Source: Rusavskia elegans
Taxonomy: Eukaryota > Ascomycota > Lecanoromycetes > Teloschistales > Teloschistaceae
Direction of reading: 5' to 3'
Assembly (NCBI GenBank): GCA_011316305.1
Contig: SAUG01000011.1
Coordinates: 1 to 64,000 of the forward strand
DNA length: 64,000 nt
Under the pieces are notes generated by a model that saw nothing but the letters and a program-made list of their open reading frames with translations, had not been told where the DNA came from and searched no databases. Position numbers and translations under genes: made by a program. Positions 35,648 through 48,299 of the stretch are shown one piece after another. Position 1 is the stretch's first letter. The number at the start of each line of letters is the position of its first letter.

Positions 35648-37027
35648 TCAGTCCTTATGCCTAATCTCCCAATATGTCGGCAGGACGGGCTGCAACGGTG
35701 TCTTACTACCTCCACTTCCCCATTTATAGTCGTCTGATGTCTGCTCTTGCCATCCTCGCGGAGCATGCCACGACGAGTGCACTCTGTGCTCCTGACTCGG
35801 CACAACGCCTCGCTCGACGTCCGTCTGCGACCTTGAGCCAGGGATCTTGTGTGCTCGCCACGCCCCGTCCTTCTCAGCTGCACTCGAACGACTGGTGAAT
35901 CGTGAGCGGATCGAGGGGATAAGTGAGGCGAGAGCGGAGAATCGCTTGAAGAACGGAGCGAGAACCGGGAGACAAGCCACACAGATCGCAAGCCTGAATT
36001 CAATTGACACTGCGGAGGTCAGCCTGGGGTCTTCAAGGCACCGTGCCGGTACAGAAAATAGGCGGACATACTCTAGAGTTTGTTCTGCGTGGCTTCCCAG
36101 TTGTCTCCGGCTTTGGGCGTGTTTTACACAATGTACCGCCGCGTGATGGCTACTGCACATATGCTTCATACGCCCAGTCAGTTTGACGTCCTTTCTGCCC
36201 CGAAATATCCACTTACAATAGCCCGGTAGCGAAAATTGCCGCAAGACCAAGCTTCTTCTTCAGGGTCATCTGCAGCTTCCATAGCGGTGGAATAGGCAGC
36301 AAAAGTAATGCAACATCCGAGATAAAATTGCAGTAACCGTGAATATTCACGACGTTGTAGGCCCTTGGATAACAGCGGGTCTTTGGATCCAAGTAAAGCA
36401 TTACATTCCAGTTTGCTTTGATTGGACGACAGGAGAAAATCATCAGCAGGAAGGAGACTAAAACCACACCACAAGCACTACTCCAAGTGCCCAGGTGGCA
36501 ATTCGGAACTTGCGATTGACCCGAAAGATGCGATACAAAAACACAAAGAGAGACAATTTGGCCATCATTGTTCCCAGAATGTACATATAGCTACCGACGG
36601 CGCCTGTCTGTGCATTTGTTAGCTAAGCAAGTAGGCTACCGCTCCCCGAGAAGAAGGCTAACCGTCAATTAGCCGTTGTAGTACTCTGGTGGAAGGTCCC
36701 AAGTGTGTCGCCCTCCGCCATACTAGAACCTCTGCGTGAAGTCGAGGGCAACGAAGGCGATGAAAAGCAGCAGTGCCATGACAGAGGCGACTGCATCCGT
36801 CTTGCTTAGTACGAGCTCCTTGACATCAGGATACACTCTGACTTACGGTCTTCCCATCCCGGGGACTTGGTAATGCGGAACTTGGTGAAGCAGCGAATGG
36901 CAACGGATGCGACGGCAAGGCAAAGTCCAACCGAATCCGCAACGCTGATTTGCCACGCGTTCGAAGGAGGGCTATTGAAATAACTGTGAGGGCGTTCCAG
37001 CAACGAAAGTTCTTCTAAGTTCGACAT
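35648..37027 (-). pseudogene. Rhodopsin-domain (SAT4/PTH11-like) membrane protein, RIP-type nonsense mutations
   Basis: Start ATG at 37027. Exon 1 ends at GWED, then ASVMALLLFIAFVALDFTQRF, YGGGRHTWDLPPEYY, GSYMYILGTMMAKLSLFVFL, ANWNVMLYLDPKTRCYPRAY, FISDVALLLLPIPPLWKL and IEFRLAICVACLPVLAPFF follow in the family order. It is broken by three stops that each fit a Gln codon CAA/CAG turned into TAA/TAG: 36723-36725, 36124-36126 and 36073-36075. There is also a one-base loss in an A/T run at 36460-36463. CA-to-TA changes are the hallmark of RIP. Originally a seven-helix surface protein like the gene at 4156-5489, it is now a relic. Confidence 0.8.
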
Positions 37028-37992
37028 CTTGGAGTCTTCCCTGAATGTAAGGATGAGTATTCAACCCGCACATCGCAGAAGCCCAACGCGGCACGCTTCC
37101 AGGGATGCCCAGGGGAAGAAAGCGCAAAACGTTCATCATGCCTCGTCCTACGATACAATTGCTAAGGCTGGACAGAGCAAGGCCTGACTGGACGCCGAGT
37201 AGCAGATCGAAGAATTCATGTGGAAGATTACCATCCTAAAACATGGCACTAAGGCTTAGCAAGAGCTGGCCATGACAAGAAATGAAGAACTCGGAGAATT
37301 AATGCGGGTTGCCATGTGGCTCGGAAAATTCCAGTTGACGATCTGGGGAATCCCTGTATTTGACAAAACCCGGGGGGGAGGTAATAATGCTATCTTGGAC
37401 TGATATTATCAAGTTGGCTCCAAAAGATACATCTTGCTGGTCGGGGTAAGTATCTCGAGGACCGCTCCGAAGGCTAAAGTCGCTACCTCAATACTCGAGC
37501 CTGAATGACTCTGGTGGCTTGCACTAAATACAAGCTTACCAGATTACGCGCAGGTTTCCCCGGATCGTCAGAGGCTCCAGTAGTCTTCACATTAGCATCG
37601 TCATCTAACCAGTTGGTTTTGCGAGAACGATGATTTCGACTACGACTAGCTTGACGTCCTAACGAACCAGTATGTTTGGAGGTCATATCGGAAGCATTGC
37701 CAGTCAACTCTGCACTCAAGGATCCAGACTTGATTGTAGACTACAGCCTCGCCTGAACGCCGTATGTACGTACTTAGGAGCGACAGGGCTGGGACGATTC
37801 CAATATCCATGACTCTCTTGACCAACGTTCGGTTCCTGCACGCAAGCCAAAAAGGTTCGTGAAAGATGGGTTTTCACGGAAAGATTCACCCACCCAGCTA
37901 TGCAGGAGCAAACACCAACCATTCAAACCGTCTCTATATCACATCTTGTCACATCAGTCTCGACCACAAGCCCAGCATCCTCATCTCACATC
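37028..37992. other. Intergenic between SAT4-type relic and P450 3' end
   Basis: Holds the promoter side of the pseudogene and the 3' flank of the P450. Minus frames at 37483-37922 are without motif. Confidence 0.4.
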
Positions 37993-40283
37993 TCACACAT
38001 CAACCCTTGTCTGGACTTTCACTCTAAGCCCTCGACTGGCACGACTAGGCTGACTCACGAAACAATCACGTTTGACATCGATGTCGCGTGCTCGATCCAC
38101 ATCAACAAGCTCAAATTCGAATCTTCGGAACAAGATCGCTGTACAGATCAAAAGTTCCGCCCATGCGAAGCTGGAGGTTGATAGAGGAATTAGAATCAGT
38201 CTCGGCATTGGCCTCAATAGACGGACTACCGGGGAGAAAAGGAAAAGGAAAGGAGCGGGATTGTGTTGGAGAACGGGTCTACCTACTTCTGACCGATACA
38301 CATTCTCGCACCACGCCCAAACGGCACGAGATATTTTCCCAGATGCGCTCGGTGCGTCAGGATGCCCAACCATCTGTCGGGCCGAAAGTCATAGGGATCT
38401 GCGTAGATATGGGGATCCATATGAATGCGGCTAATGGACATGCTGGTTGGAGTCTGCACCCTTGTAAGCGATTCGATTCTGGTTTGATCTCCTGTGCATG
38501 TAGAGGAATAGGCTGGCTGTATTTCGACGTGACATCATGACCGAAATGAGGGTTACTTACTCCGGCCGGAATAACCCATTCGGTTCCGTCGTCCTTGGTA
38601 TATAGGAGTGATTTCGAAGGCGAGACCAAAGGAAGCCTTGAGGTGACTGCGGTGGCGATTCGAAGCGATTCCTTAACTACTGCGACCTGTTTGAGACAGT
38701 CCCAGGGCTCCATTAGCAAATTCCGCTGGGGGGAGTTGACGGATACTTCCGCTGCCTAGCAAGAGACTAGGTCCGGCGAACGAGAAAATGACCATGGATT
38801 GGCTGTGGCACACTCACAAGATACTCTTGCTTCTCCAAAACTTCCAGCTCTGGGTTCGCCGTGGGTGTGGTCATGACCGTATCCAATATCTTGGTCAACC
38901 TATTGAGTACACCAGGAGTTGAATTCACATGATATACGATACGCAACATCACTCGCATCGTGGTTGCTGAGCCGCCGACGAGGAGGGTAAGAACCTCTTG
39001 AGCTACGCGGTCTGGCTCCTTGTCGATATCTGGGAGAGTGCTATTCAAGATAGCTCTGTAGGCGTCGATCTTGCCGCTAGAAGGATGATCGAAGTCTTCT
39101 GCTCGATTGGCTTGCTTTTCCGCCGGGGTGTCAAGAGACAAATATCGTCTTGCTGTCGAGCGCATTCGCTATACCGAGCATACTCGTGGGGTGAACGTCA
39201 GCCTTGATGTTTTATTATATTGTTCTATCAACCCGTCCCACCATGTATATTTCATTGCTCTCTTTGCTGACACGAGACATTTAAGAGATTCCGAGAACAC
39301 ACCTTGTGCATAAGCAGCACCCGATTCATCTTTGGTGAAAGAATCTGCATGAACCACCCAGGCACCTTCAGCACAAAGGGCATGAAGAAAGGGAATTGCT
39401 TGACAAGAGGCGTCAGCTCAATGACATCTGCAACGGTCTCCTGCCAATCTTGTCGTCGACGAGCGTCGTCGAGCAGCCCGTACGAGGAGTTTTCCAAATA
39501 CTTTGAAACGCTGTCGGTTGCCCATGAGAGGAGGTAGGTACCGCATTCGAACGTCTCGCCGGTGGCCGCGAAATGACTGAACTCTCGACAGAGTAGTTCA
39601 ACGGTCGAGCATATTGAGGTTTGGAATGTCTGGACCGTCTTTTTGGAGACGAAAGTTTTGACGGCGGAGCGTCGCTGGCGGTGGATATAGTGGTCGACCG
39701 TGCCAAAAGCTAGGGCTATGGTCTTAGTCACGATAGCATGGAGAACGGATCATTCCGAGAGCCCAGAGATGTTCTGGAAGGAATAATCCGGTCTCACCTA
39801 CTTCCTTGTGGAACACCGGACATGTGGGCACTCGGTGCGTACTTGTCTCTTACCTTCTATGGGTCAGCTATACATCTTTTTTCGAAGCTTCTCGGCGGCA
39901 GAAGTACACTTACGGGTCCAGGGCCAGGGTACAAGGTGTCTAGCCACGAGGGATCGCTCACATGGATCTCGTAGGGATTGATGCGGACTATCGGGCCTAA
40001 AAGCGTGGTGCTTAGTTGATTCAAATGATCGAGATAAACATCCTGATCGAATCTTATGGGTTCTTAGAGCCGTACCATAGCGAGCATGCATCCGATCAAC
40101 CTCATACGAGAACAGCCCACCGCCCCCTTTGACGCAGTCGTAATAGAACTCGTACCATTTCGTTGCAGCGGCTATTTTGGGACCCGGGAACTTCGCAAGA
40201 GGATGGAAGATGAGACGGTAAACGACGAGAGCCGCAGCGTAGGCCAGACCGAAGACAAGAAAGTAAACAAGGTTGATCATCAT
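37993..40283 (-). CDS. Cytochrome P450, trichodiene-oxygenase-like, 526 aa
   Basis: Eight exons (40076-40283, 39914-39996, 39802-39856, 39303-39715, 38818-39168, 38561-38686, 38287-38453, 37993-38170) join to 526 aa. The ATG at 40283 gives a membrane anchor ([20 protein letters not shown]) followed by [20 protein letters not shown]. Core motifs are intact: I-helix [10 protein letters not shown]-helix [13 protein letters not shown] with ExxR, DFRPDRW, and the heme loop [19 protein letters not shown] with its Cys ligand. The anchor-proximal part and the [13 protein letters not shown] segment resemble P450s related to trichodiene oxygenase. It is probably an ER-bound monooxygenase that hydroxylates or epoxidises a terpene. 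It lies 2.4 kb from a terpene synthase in the same orientation, which supports that role. Confidence 0.92.
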
Positions 40284-40557
40284 GTCAGGCAGGCCTTTAA
40301 GGGCTGCTTGCGGATTGAAGAAACAATAGCTTTCGTCAATGACACGTCTCAGCTGGAACGGAGGTGGTTCAACATTAAGTGGTGGGCATACCTGAAGGTG
40401 ACAGTTGTCACTGTTGCCGCCTCGTTGATATATATTGGCTGTCAGCGGAAAGCTGACCATGCATTCGCTGGTATGCAAAGCGATTACTGCTTCCTCGAAA
40501 TTTTCTGGATTGAACATTGTCAATGCATTGGTTGTAATTCGCCGAGTCAAGGCCTAG

Positions 40558-41162
40558 TTACTAATCATCATGCTTATGATATAAAAATAACATGGAACTC
40601 TGTCAGCCGCCAAACACCACCTCAATCGCCTCAAGTACCCACAAGACCAAATTCGCCTCTGGGGCCCCGTTTCGGGTCTGACAAACTCACCAAGCTGTAT
40701 GCATGCAGGGATCTTGCCACTGCAATGCATCTTGTGAAAAGTTTGAGTAGTTCAGGGCTGCCAACCCCCTCCACAACGCATGATATCATGCCAAGGAGGG
40801 TGTTATGCAGAATGATACATTGAGGCTGCTCGTTCTCGAGCATTGCGTTACGGACACATGCTCGAGGTTTGATTGCCTCCCTCAGTTGCTTGAATGCCGC
40901 CGCTGCTACTTGAGCATCGGCTCCCACAAGGTCTGTGTACCAGCCTAAACCGATGACTAGAGGGACTGAGATATCGGAACTTATGATGATGACACGACTG
41001 GAGCTGTGTGGGGACTTTCTCAAAAGCAGTCAACCCATTAAGCGAAGTAAAAGAACCCGCATCGTTTCGTAAAGATTGATCTAGTGCTTCTGGCTCTTGC
41101 ATCAGTCTTCCATGAACGAGTAAATTAATACCTTCGGCAGGCTTGGTTCCTCCTGACATCAC
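40558..41162 (-). CDS. Hypothetical protein fragment, possibly regulatory
   Basis: Two overlapping minus frames are protein-like. One (about 41162-40980) begins MSGGTKPAEGINLLVHGRLM. The other (about 41000-40631) contains ISVPLVIGLGWYTDLVGADA and CIILHNTLLGMISCVVEGVG. The helical C-terminal part is reminiscent of the middle or C-terminal region of fungal transcription factors, but no Zn2Cys6 DNA-binding cluster is visible and no complete exon model was found. Its position between P450 and terpene synthase would suit a pathway regulator. That is speculation. Confidence 0.3.
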
Positions 41163-42669
41163 GAAAGACAGTGACTCAAGGCAGGTTAGTTATTCACCGA
41201 CTACCCGCGCTGGTTGAGAACAAGTTTTCCCGAAAAATAATAGAGACTTACAGCCATATGTGAACGGACTCATGGCTAGATGCAGAATTCGTTACGAATT
41301 TGGGGGGTGTACACAGTGGCACTGAATGAAGTAACCTGAGCTTGGTGCGTCGGGGCAGGATTCCAGCAGCTGTTGGCGGAATTCGTAAGGACGACATATG
41401 GGCGATTGTTGCTGAATGTTGAGAGATTACAATTAAGTTGCTTCAAAGAATGTTGCAAGTTCAAGATGACTCTCAGATTCATCCAGCAAAAGAATATTGG
41501 ATGAAATCTTGATCTAATTGAAGACAGACTAGATGTAAAATTACGAAGGGTTGCTGACTTGGGAAACAGCAGATCACAATCCTTGACCGATCCACTGCTG
41601 CCTACGCTGTTGTTGATCCTCGGCGCTGCCAGAAAAGGCATGACTTGCCGGTAACCCACCATCAGGTGTACAAAACACCCTTGTACTGAATGACTGGAAG
41701 CAGTCCAGTGGAGCTGGTCAACGGATAATGATGGCCGGGCTGTAGATCGATTTTGGCTGACATGCATACAGCACGGATAACCCAGGATGCTCCGTCATGT
41801 CCTTGGCTGGTGAATCTTGAGGCCAGAGATCTAAAGGATGTGACGCTGTGACATGACTCGGTTGATGATGTACATGAGACTACCGGGGACGGGATCCTGT
41901 GAGTGCATATAGAAGCGTCACGTCGTCCCGTCCATGCGCAAGGATGACACATATCACTATTATATCCTGGTCAGTCTCTTCTTCTCGGTCATCATTTGCA
42001 ATGTATGACGAGCGACAGAAAACCGGACTGCTCGTCAGTATCCATAGGACAGAATTGAGATAAGGCACAGCGGTCAGCTTGGCTGAATTGCTGACACGGT
42101 GTGAGACCTCGCTTTAACCCACTCGCCACCAAAACGGGGTTTCTTACATGCAACTACGTTCGGAACGGACGGCTCGTGACTAACAAAGGCGCAGCCCTCG
42201 AAAATGGGCCCAGGGCTGGACTCTGCCGATCAACGAGGCGGTGAGGCTCCAAGTACGATCGCGACCTCTGCAGGATGAACAATTTACGAAGTCCATCCGA
42301 CGCCAGCCGCATCGTCATTAACACAACTAATGCAGTCGGAGTCAAGAGTTATAAGGCGTATTCGGGGGAAAGGAGCTAAAACACATGTATCTATTTGCAG
42401 CCTCTTCGCATCGCGGCGCTTTACTTCTAATCTAGTGGCAACTCAATGTTGAGCCAGCTTGCGACTGTGAGACGTTTAGGTCGCCTCAAACACAGGGTAA
42501 TGTATGTAGTTGTAGGTTGACTGACATTTTTTGGCGGTTGACCGAGAGAGACAGTACGAGGTGGGAACGCAGCGAGCTGCAGGATGTCGAGGCTAAAGCA
42601 GGTCATAGCGTGACACGGACTCCCTTGGCCAGGTTGTGTCCATAGATTCCGTATCGACGAGTAGCGAGA
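41163..42669. other. Intergenic downstream of the terpene synthase
   Basis: About 1.5 kb without a supported gene. A 163-codon minus frame (41276-41767) is Ser-rich and featureless, with no splice-compatible neighbours. Confidence 0.45.
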
Positions 42670-44173
42670 CTAAGTTTGGCGATGATTAGGGCCGAGTATT
42701 GCAAGCTTCCAAGGATGACTATACCTCCAGGCAAGATTTCCAGTACAATTCAACTGGCAACTCCTGACGAAATCACCGACGTCTCGGGCTTGCTCACTAC
42801 TCAGTCTCTCTAGCGAGCGTTGTAGCAGCTGCCGTGCGGTCTTTTCAAACGCGTCGATAGTCTTCGTCAGGAGCAAAGCCGTCTTGTCAATGGCGGACTG
42901 CGCGTTCCGTGATTGTACGTATTCGAGAGGGACGATACTGCCTATACTCCCGCGAGCCTGTAGATGAGACCTATTAACTGGCTGCGGTGCTACAGCAGGA
43001 TGACGGGCGATGCCTACGACTTCTTTTTTGAGGGAGAGTATATCGTTGGTGCTGCTCATGGATATCAATTCTTGTTCGAACGAAGACTGAACAACAGGTA
43101 TCAACTTACATCGAGACGATGATGTTTGTGTGCTCCCACAGAAGGGTCATATCCGCTTGCTCAATCACCGAAGCAGGCAAACTACTGTTATTGCAAGCAA
43201 ACCTGGCACCAATCGTGAGCAATCAGGGTGTGATCCCACGTCCACTCAAGCCCGTGTTTGTCGAGACTCACTCGTTCATAGCAAGCGTGACACCGACAGC
43301 ACTGGTACCAAGACGGATTGACCAGTATTCTTCCACTGTGGGTAGTGTCCCTCGTAGATTTACTGCCTGTTCTAGTCGAGACTTTTCGAGGAAAAATTCC
43401 ATGTGCTTCATGAACCGGCGGCGTTGCTCTATGTCGACTTAGCTCATCCTCGTAGAGCTCCAACACTCCCAGGGAGAAGGTGTCATACCGTATGTATAGG
43501 CACTCCGTAATGCTGCACCAATGCTCTCGAAAGCGAGAATCGTCGGGTTCACCGAACGGACAGTGAAACGATCGAGGTCGTCCGTCAAACCTAGACATTT
43601 CTGTACATACTGCCGAGTTTCGTGCCGATAGGGCTGTGAGAGATCCGAATTATCCCACAAACAGCCGTCGTCCATATCGATCTCTATGACAAACACGGAC
43701 CTGTCAGTCGGTGTTTGTGGGCAAGAAGTCAACGAGCCCAGTTCCCACCGTCGTCCCAAGCGAATAACTAGATCGTCGCTGTGCTCAGCATAGCCCCTAT
43801 AATGATGAAGTGCGGTGAGATACCCACCCAAATAGCGAGAAAGGTGACAATTTTCAGGCGGTCATAGCTGGCTTGGGGCCACCATGTGGCACCAAAATAG
43901 GCAAAGTCGGCCGCTTTGAGGGCTTCGAGTTTATGGTTGTGGCTCATCGTGCTACAAAAATTGAATGTTAGGGAGGTTACAGACCAAAGGCGTTGTGAAG
44001 GAGTTGGAGCAGGCTGGATACCTGTTGAGCCAGCCGTCCACATCGCGGCGGAGTCGGTCCAGATTGATGTTTACATTTTGGGGCCAGCCGTCGAACATGA
44101 CATTCAGATCGGGTAATACTATTGACTGGCCACGGAGCTCTGCAAGAATGGTGCTTGCCTCTACTCGGGTCAT
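42670..44173 (-). CDS. Class I terpene synthase (sesquiterpene-cyclase type), 373 aa
   Basis: Seven exons (44022-44173, 43828-43951, 43749-43767, 43489-43683, 43272-43428, 43110-43202, 42670-43051) sum to 374 codons with an open frame. Exon 3 is a 19-base micro-exon. Together exons 2-4 encode YDRLKIVTFLAIW-LFAWDD-EIDMDD, giving the metal-binding DDxxD motif (DDEID). Exons 6-7 give the second metal site NDILSLKKE (NDxxSxxxE). LPTVEEYWSIRLGTSAVGVT is the conserved helix typical of fungal and bacterial sesquiterpene cyclases. The C-terminus has NLAWRYSHPW near the end. It should ionise a prenyl diphosphate, probably farnesyl diphosphate, and cyclise it in the cytosol. The specific product cannot be predicted. 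A P450 downstream and an SDR upstream suggest a gene cluster. Confidence 0.92.
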
Positions 44174-45324
44174 TGTTCAATGTTGCGAGTGATGGTGATG
44201 ATGCTAGATGGTAGAATGGAGATGTTGGTATACAAAGAGATGCGCTGGATAGGTCATGATTCTTGTCTGACGCAGGACATGTAGATGTGTAGTCAGCTTA
44301 GCGCTCCATGACAACCGTATGCCATCTGCCATTTCCATCGTCAGGTAACATAGGCGGTAGGCAAAAACAAGGCAACAACCAATAACATGATTGTGGAGCA
44401 TGGTTGGATTATTAAGTTACGAGGGAAACGTAAACACGAGGCACAGCAGACCGACTTCTGATTACAACACAGCGAATTGCATGAAAGCAATCGGTGCACG
44501 TCCAGGCTTATTATAGCGCGGTTAATAAGCGCTAGTCGACCTGAAGGCGTACCTCCTACTGATAGGACGTCTTCCCTTCGCGGTGAGCACATCCCCACAG
44601 TCCTAGCGTATATAGCATCCCCATTCCGGTCGTTCCGTATGATGGCTTTCTTTGCGTCATAAGGGTCTAGAGCACAATATTCAATAGTCAGCGGTCCATA
44701 GGCCCCTTTGGTGAAAGTCTAGGCTTGTCCCGGAAGCATTACCATATACTTCCTATACAGAGTCTGTGGTTTCGAACCAGATACAAAAGACAAGAGCACT
44801 CTCGAGACAGGAGCCAAGCAGCCACTCATTTGGACCCTGAATCGAATCTGGAGCACATAAGGGGGGTGATGTGTTGATTGGTATCGATCACACAGCAAAG
44901 CCACCTATCATGGAATACGATCGTCGCTGCATGTGTGCAATCCATGCGATTACCATCGTCCTCCCTCGAATGTGTGTGGGGACGAGATGCCACTCACCGC
45001 CAGGATCGTCCATCGACCACCAATGATAATGGGCCCATGATAATGCTGTATACCGAGGGTCAGTCATCAGACATGGAACCATTGTCTTGTCATTTCGTTC
45101 GCCCTATTTGGCTCGTTTCATTCCTTCCGTATGATTCAGGTACCATTGCTTACTCATTTCAACTTTTGCTATGCCCTAATACCTCGACGAAGATGACGTG
45201 CGAGCTTCGCTGTGGGGTCTTCTCGAGCAATAATTCCTGCCATTTTTTTTTTTTTTCTCTCTCATCAGCTTCATCTCTTATCCTTGTCGGGTTGCCAGTA
45301 TGACCACAGCTGGAGACGATATCT
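44174..45324. other. Intergenic upstream of the terpene synthase
   Basis: Probable promoter region of the minus-strand terpene synthase and of the plus-strand SAT4-type gene. Contains a T15-16 run near 45242-45256. No gene is supported. Confidence 0.45.
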
Positions 45325-46621
45325 TTACCAGCGGATCACAGCGATCGTGCACCGGGTTTCATTGCTTGTTCCGTCATCAACTCCATAGCAGCTCTTGCTC
45401 TGTTGTCTCAGCGGACCTATGTATGTCTCACAATCGTGCGAAGATTTGGCATGAATGACCACACGACCCACCTGACCATGGCAATTGACTCGCTCATCAT
45501 TGCCGTCTGCCTCAACGGGGTCCAAGTACACTACGGCTTCAGCCATCACGCCGTTCATCTGACGCCGCAGCAAGGGACCGAGATACGGAGATGGAGTGTC
45601 GCCTTGAGGGTGCCCTTCTTGGTTGGGAGCGGCCTCTCCAAGATTTCCATCAGCCTGTTGCTCCTACGTCTGCTTGGAAATGCGGCGGGCCGCATGCGCA
45701 AATACTTTCTCCACGGCATCAACATCTTCGTGATCATGTACACCTTGATTGTTATTTTTAGCGATTTTGCTTCTTGCAAACCGCTCGCAAAGGTGTGGGA
45801 TCTGGAATCGCCTGGTAAATGCAGGAGCCCGGACAGTATAGTCAGCGTAGTGTACTTTCAAGGCGGTTCGTCCTCCCCAGAGCTTAGCCACTGTTGCGGT
45901 TGCTTGCCGAATCCAGCTTGCGCATCGGCAGTCTCTTTACTGCTTTCCACCCTTCCTATACTCGTCTTCGCCAATCTAAAGATGCCTTTACGCACGAAAG
46001 TCGTGCTGTGTGGCCTCACCAGCCTCGGGGTCTTATAAAGGAACACCGCCAGATCCTTGCAAAACCGGATGGCTAACACTCATTGGTCCAGCGACATGAT
46101 CTATTCCATTATCAGAACAGCGCAGCTGCCAGGTTACGAAAAAAAGCCTCGATTTCTCATGTACGTGGACGGACCCTTGAAACAGCCAGATGAATCGGAC
46201 GAGAAGAAACTGACAGATGCCCACAGACACCGCGATTCCAATAACGCTCTGGGCCACGTAAGCGATCATTGCTCCTACTCTCGACGCTCCATTGCTGACA
46301 CTGGAGACTGGCCTTGAGCTCAATTTCGCAATCCTCGCCGCATGCATTCCCACCCTACGACCCCTTTTCCGATACTTTGATAGCAGCCGGGCAGGAAATT
46401 CCAAATACACCTCGAAGAAAGGCTTCAACAAGCATGGTCATAGTACGGAGGCACCCGGGCACTTCTTCCGCTCGGAGAATCGAACACCGGTTGTGGACAA
46501 TCAGTACAGTCTTACGACTATCCGGCCGGGCAAGAGGGATGATGGAAGCAATGAAAGCACCGAGTTCCTGAGGAACCCTGGAGGCATCGTGAAGACGACG
46601 GATGTCCATGTCACACGATAA
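45325..46621 (+). pseudogene. Rhodopsin-domain (SAT4/PTH11-like) membrane protein, probably decayed
   Basis: From about 45335 the plus strand reads ACSVINSIAALALLSQRTYV, VPFLVGSGLSKISISLLLLR, FSDFASCKPLAKVWDLESPG, LLLSTLPILVFANLKMPLRT and ELNFAILAACIPTLRPLFRY in the family order. The N-terminal start is not resolved: the ATG at 45301 is in another frame. After LTSLGVL (46036) the expected GT donor reads AT, a G-to-A change. The segment joining LWAT to ETGLELN has an in-frame TAA and no acceptor AG. These defects suggest a non-functional or misread copy. It is the third member of this family in the window and the only one on the plus strand. Confidence 0.65.
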
Positions 46622-46728
46622 AAATGGCCGTTGACATCATCCTTGGTAGCGTGAAGATAAACTTATTTCCACTCTTGTCGCAAATGCAATATCGAGCCCT
46701 CGACGTTCGCGGACCATACCACCAGACA

Positions 46729-48000
46729 TCAGAATCCCTTATTCCTCAACATCTTTTCACTCGCATCCCACAGCTTCTCTTCCGTTTTCCCTTCCCGTGC
46801 TTTCTCCACCAGAGCGTCGCCTTGCTTGTCCCTTTGACCAAAAGGCTTGAAAAACCCTCCGCTTCCCTCAAGTATCTGCCTAGAAAAATCAAAGGTCAGC
46901 AAAACCTCCCTGCCTCATCCCATGCCCCATATAAACGACGAAGCTCTCGCACTTACCGATCATCACTGCTTGCGCATGCTAACGTCGTCCTTGCCCCATC
47001 CTCCCGAGAAAGCGTGCCTGGCAGCAAGCCCCAATTGACAGAAAACCTGATGAACTTGCCCAGGAGGGTGGGGTCGAGTGCCTGCAGATTCGTCATAATG
47101 TACCCCGGGTGTACGGAGTAGGTTTTGATATTAAGGGCATCGCGGGTGAAGAGGGTGTGCAGGTGATGCGTCAGCAATACCATTGCCCTTTTGGAGTGGC
47201 AGTATCGCTTCCTGTAGCATGAGGCGTTTCAGCATCGCATCCAAGCTTGTAGATTGGAGGGAAATGTACCAGGGGCCCATGAAGCCGGTCAGGTGATCGA
47301 GGTTGGGGTTTTCGAGATCCAAGTCAGGGGTAATGGGAAGGTAGGCCGCGTCGCTAACCACGTTGATAATTCGAACGAGACCTTTCTTTCTGGCTGTGGT
47401 TGTCATGGTTGGCAAGAGTGACTTGATCAGTAGGACTGGCGAGAGATAGTTGGTCTGCCATTGCGCCTCGTAGCCGTCTTCGGTCAACGCATAGGGCGCC
47501 GCCATAATCTGGTGTTGGAACAAGACCATCATATTAGCTCAGTCCTCGCAGAGGAGTATGCTTGATCATTTGGCGAGCACTTTTGACGGAAAGCAGAACT
47601 CACTCCAGCATTATTGATCAGGATATCAAGATCGGATTCCTTATCGTTGAATCGCTTTGCAACCTGAACGACACTGGCAAGGCTCTGGAGATCAGCTTGC
47701 AGAAATTGTATGTCAAGCGACTTCTCAGGTGCGGACTGCTTCATGTCGATGATGGCTTGTGTCGCCTTCTCAGAAGATCGGGCAATGATATAGACGCGTG
47801 CGCCGTGCAGAGCCAGCTGGTAACTCGTTACATAGCCGATGCCATCAGTACCTAAGGCCCGTGGGGGTAGTGTTAGTCAAGTATATGTCACGTCTGGATC
47901 GTTTCTTTCGGAGCGGGATACCTCCAGTAACGATAGCGACACGTCCATCAAGGGAAGGAATATCTTGGAGTGAGAAATCTTCTGATCTCTTGGAGGCCAT
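46729..48000 (-). CDS. Short-chain dehydrogenase/reductase, 323 aa
   Basis: Five exons (47922-48000, 47604-47851, 47270-47508, 46957-47211, 46729-46879) join to 323 aa from the ATG at 48000. The Rossmann nucleotide site reads VAIVTGGTDGIGYVTS (TGxxxGxG), with DILINNAG (NNAG) next, a Ser in the INVVSDAAY strand, and YCHSK (YxxxK) as the catalytic pair; SVHPGYIMTNL follows the active site. All key residues of a classical SDR are present. The closest type is the fungal retinol-dehydrogenase-like group. It probably oxidises an alcohol or reduces a ketone with NAD(P). Its location 2.6 kb from the terpene synthase makes a tailoring role plausible. Confidence 0.9.
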
Positions 48001-48299
48001 GGTGCTGGATACCACACTGGTGCAAATGCAGTCTCAAGAAGGTGGAAGGTAACATGAAGAGAGAGCTGCGGGAACATAATCATCTAAGCATGAGTATGCC
48101 CTTGTCTTCGCACCGCCACCGTCGGCGATAAGAGAAAACACTCCGGGTCCCGGGCTTCGTGCTCGTATTCGTATCTCAATGGCGGCGAGCGGAGTGTCTC
48201 GGGACCGCGCGGAATGCTTCGAGAGCGCGAGATCATAGCGCGAGATAAGGATGAGCGCGAAAATTGAAGGAGCAGCGCTACTCAGTTTAACGTAGTCTC

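Noticed and set aside
35674..36186. Plus-strand frames over the SAT4-type pseudogene
   Set aside because: Opposite-strand shadows. The minus strand carries the recognisable family blocks.
38072..38540. Plus-strand frames of 120-150 codons over the P450 3' exons
   Set aside because: Shadows of P450 exons 7 and 8.
41276..41767. 163-codon minus frame downstream of the terpene synthase
   Set aside because: Ser-rich, no motif, no conserved blocks, and no supporting splice structure.
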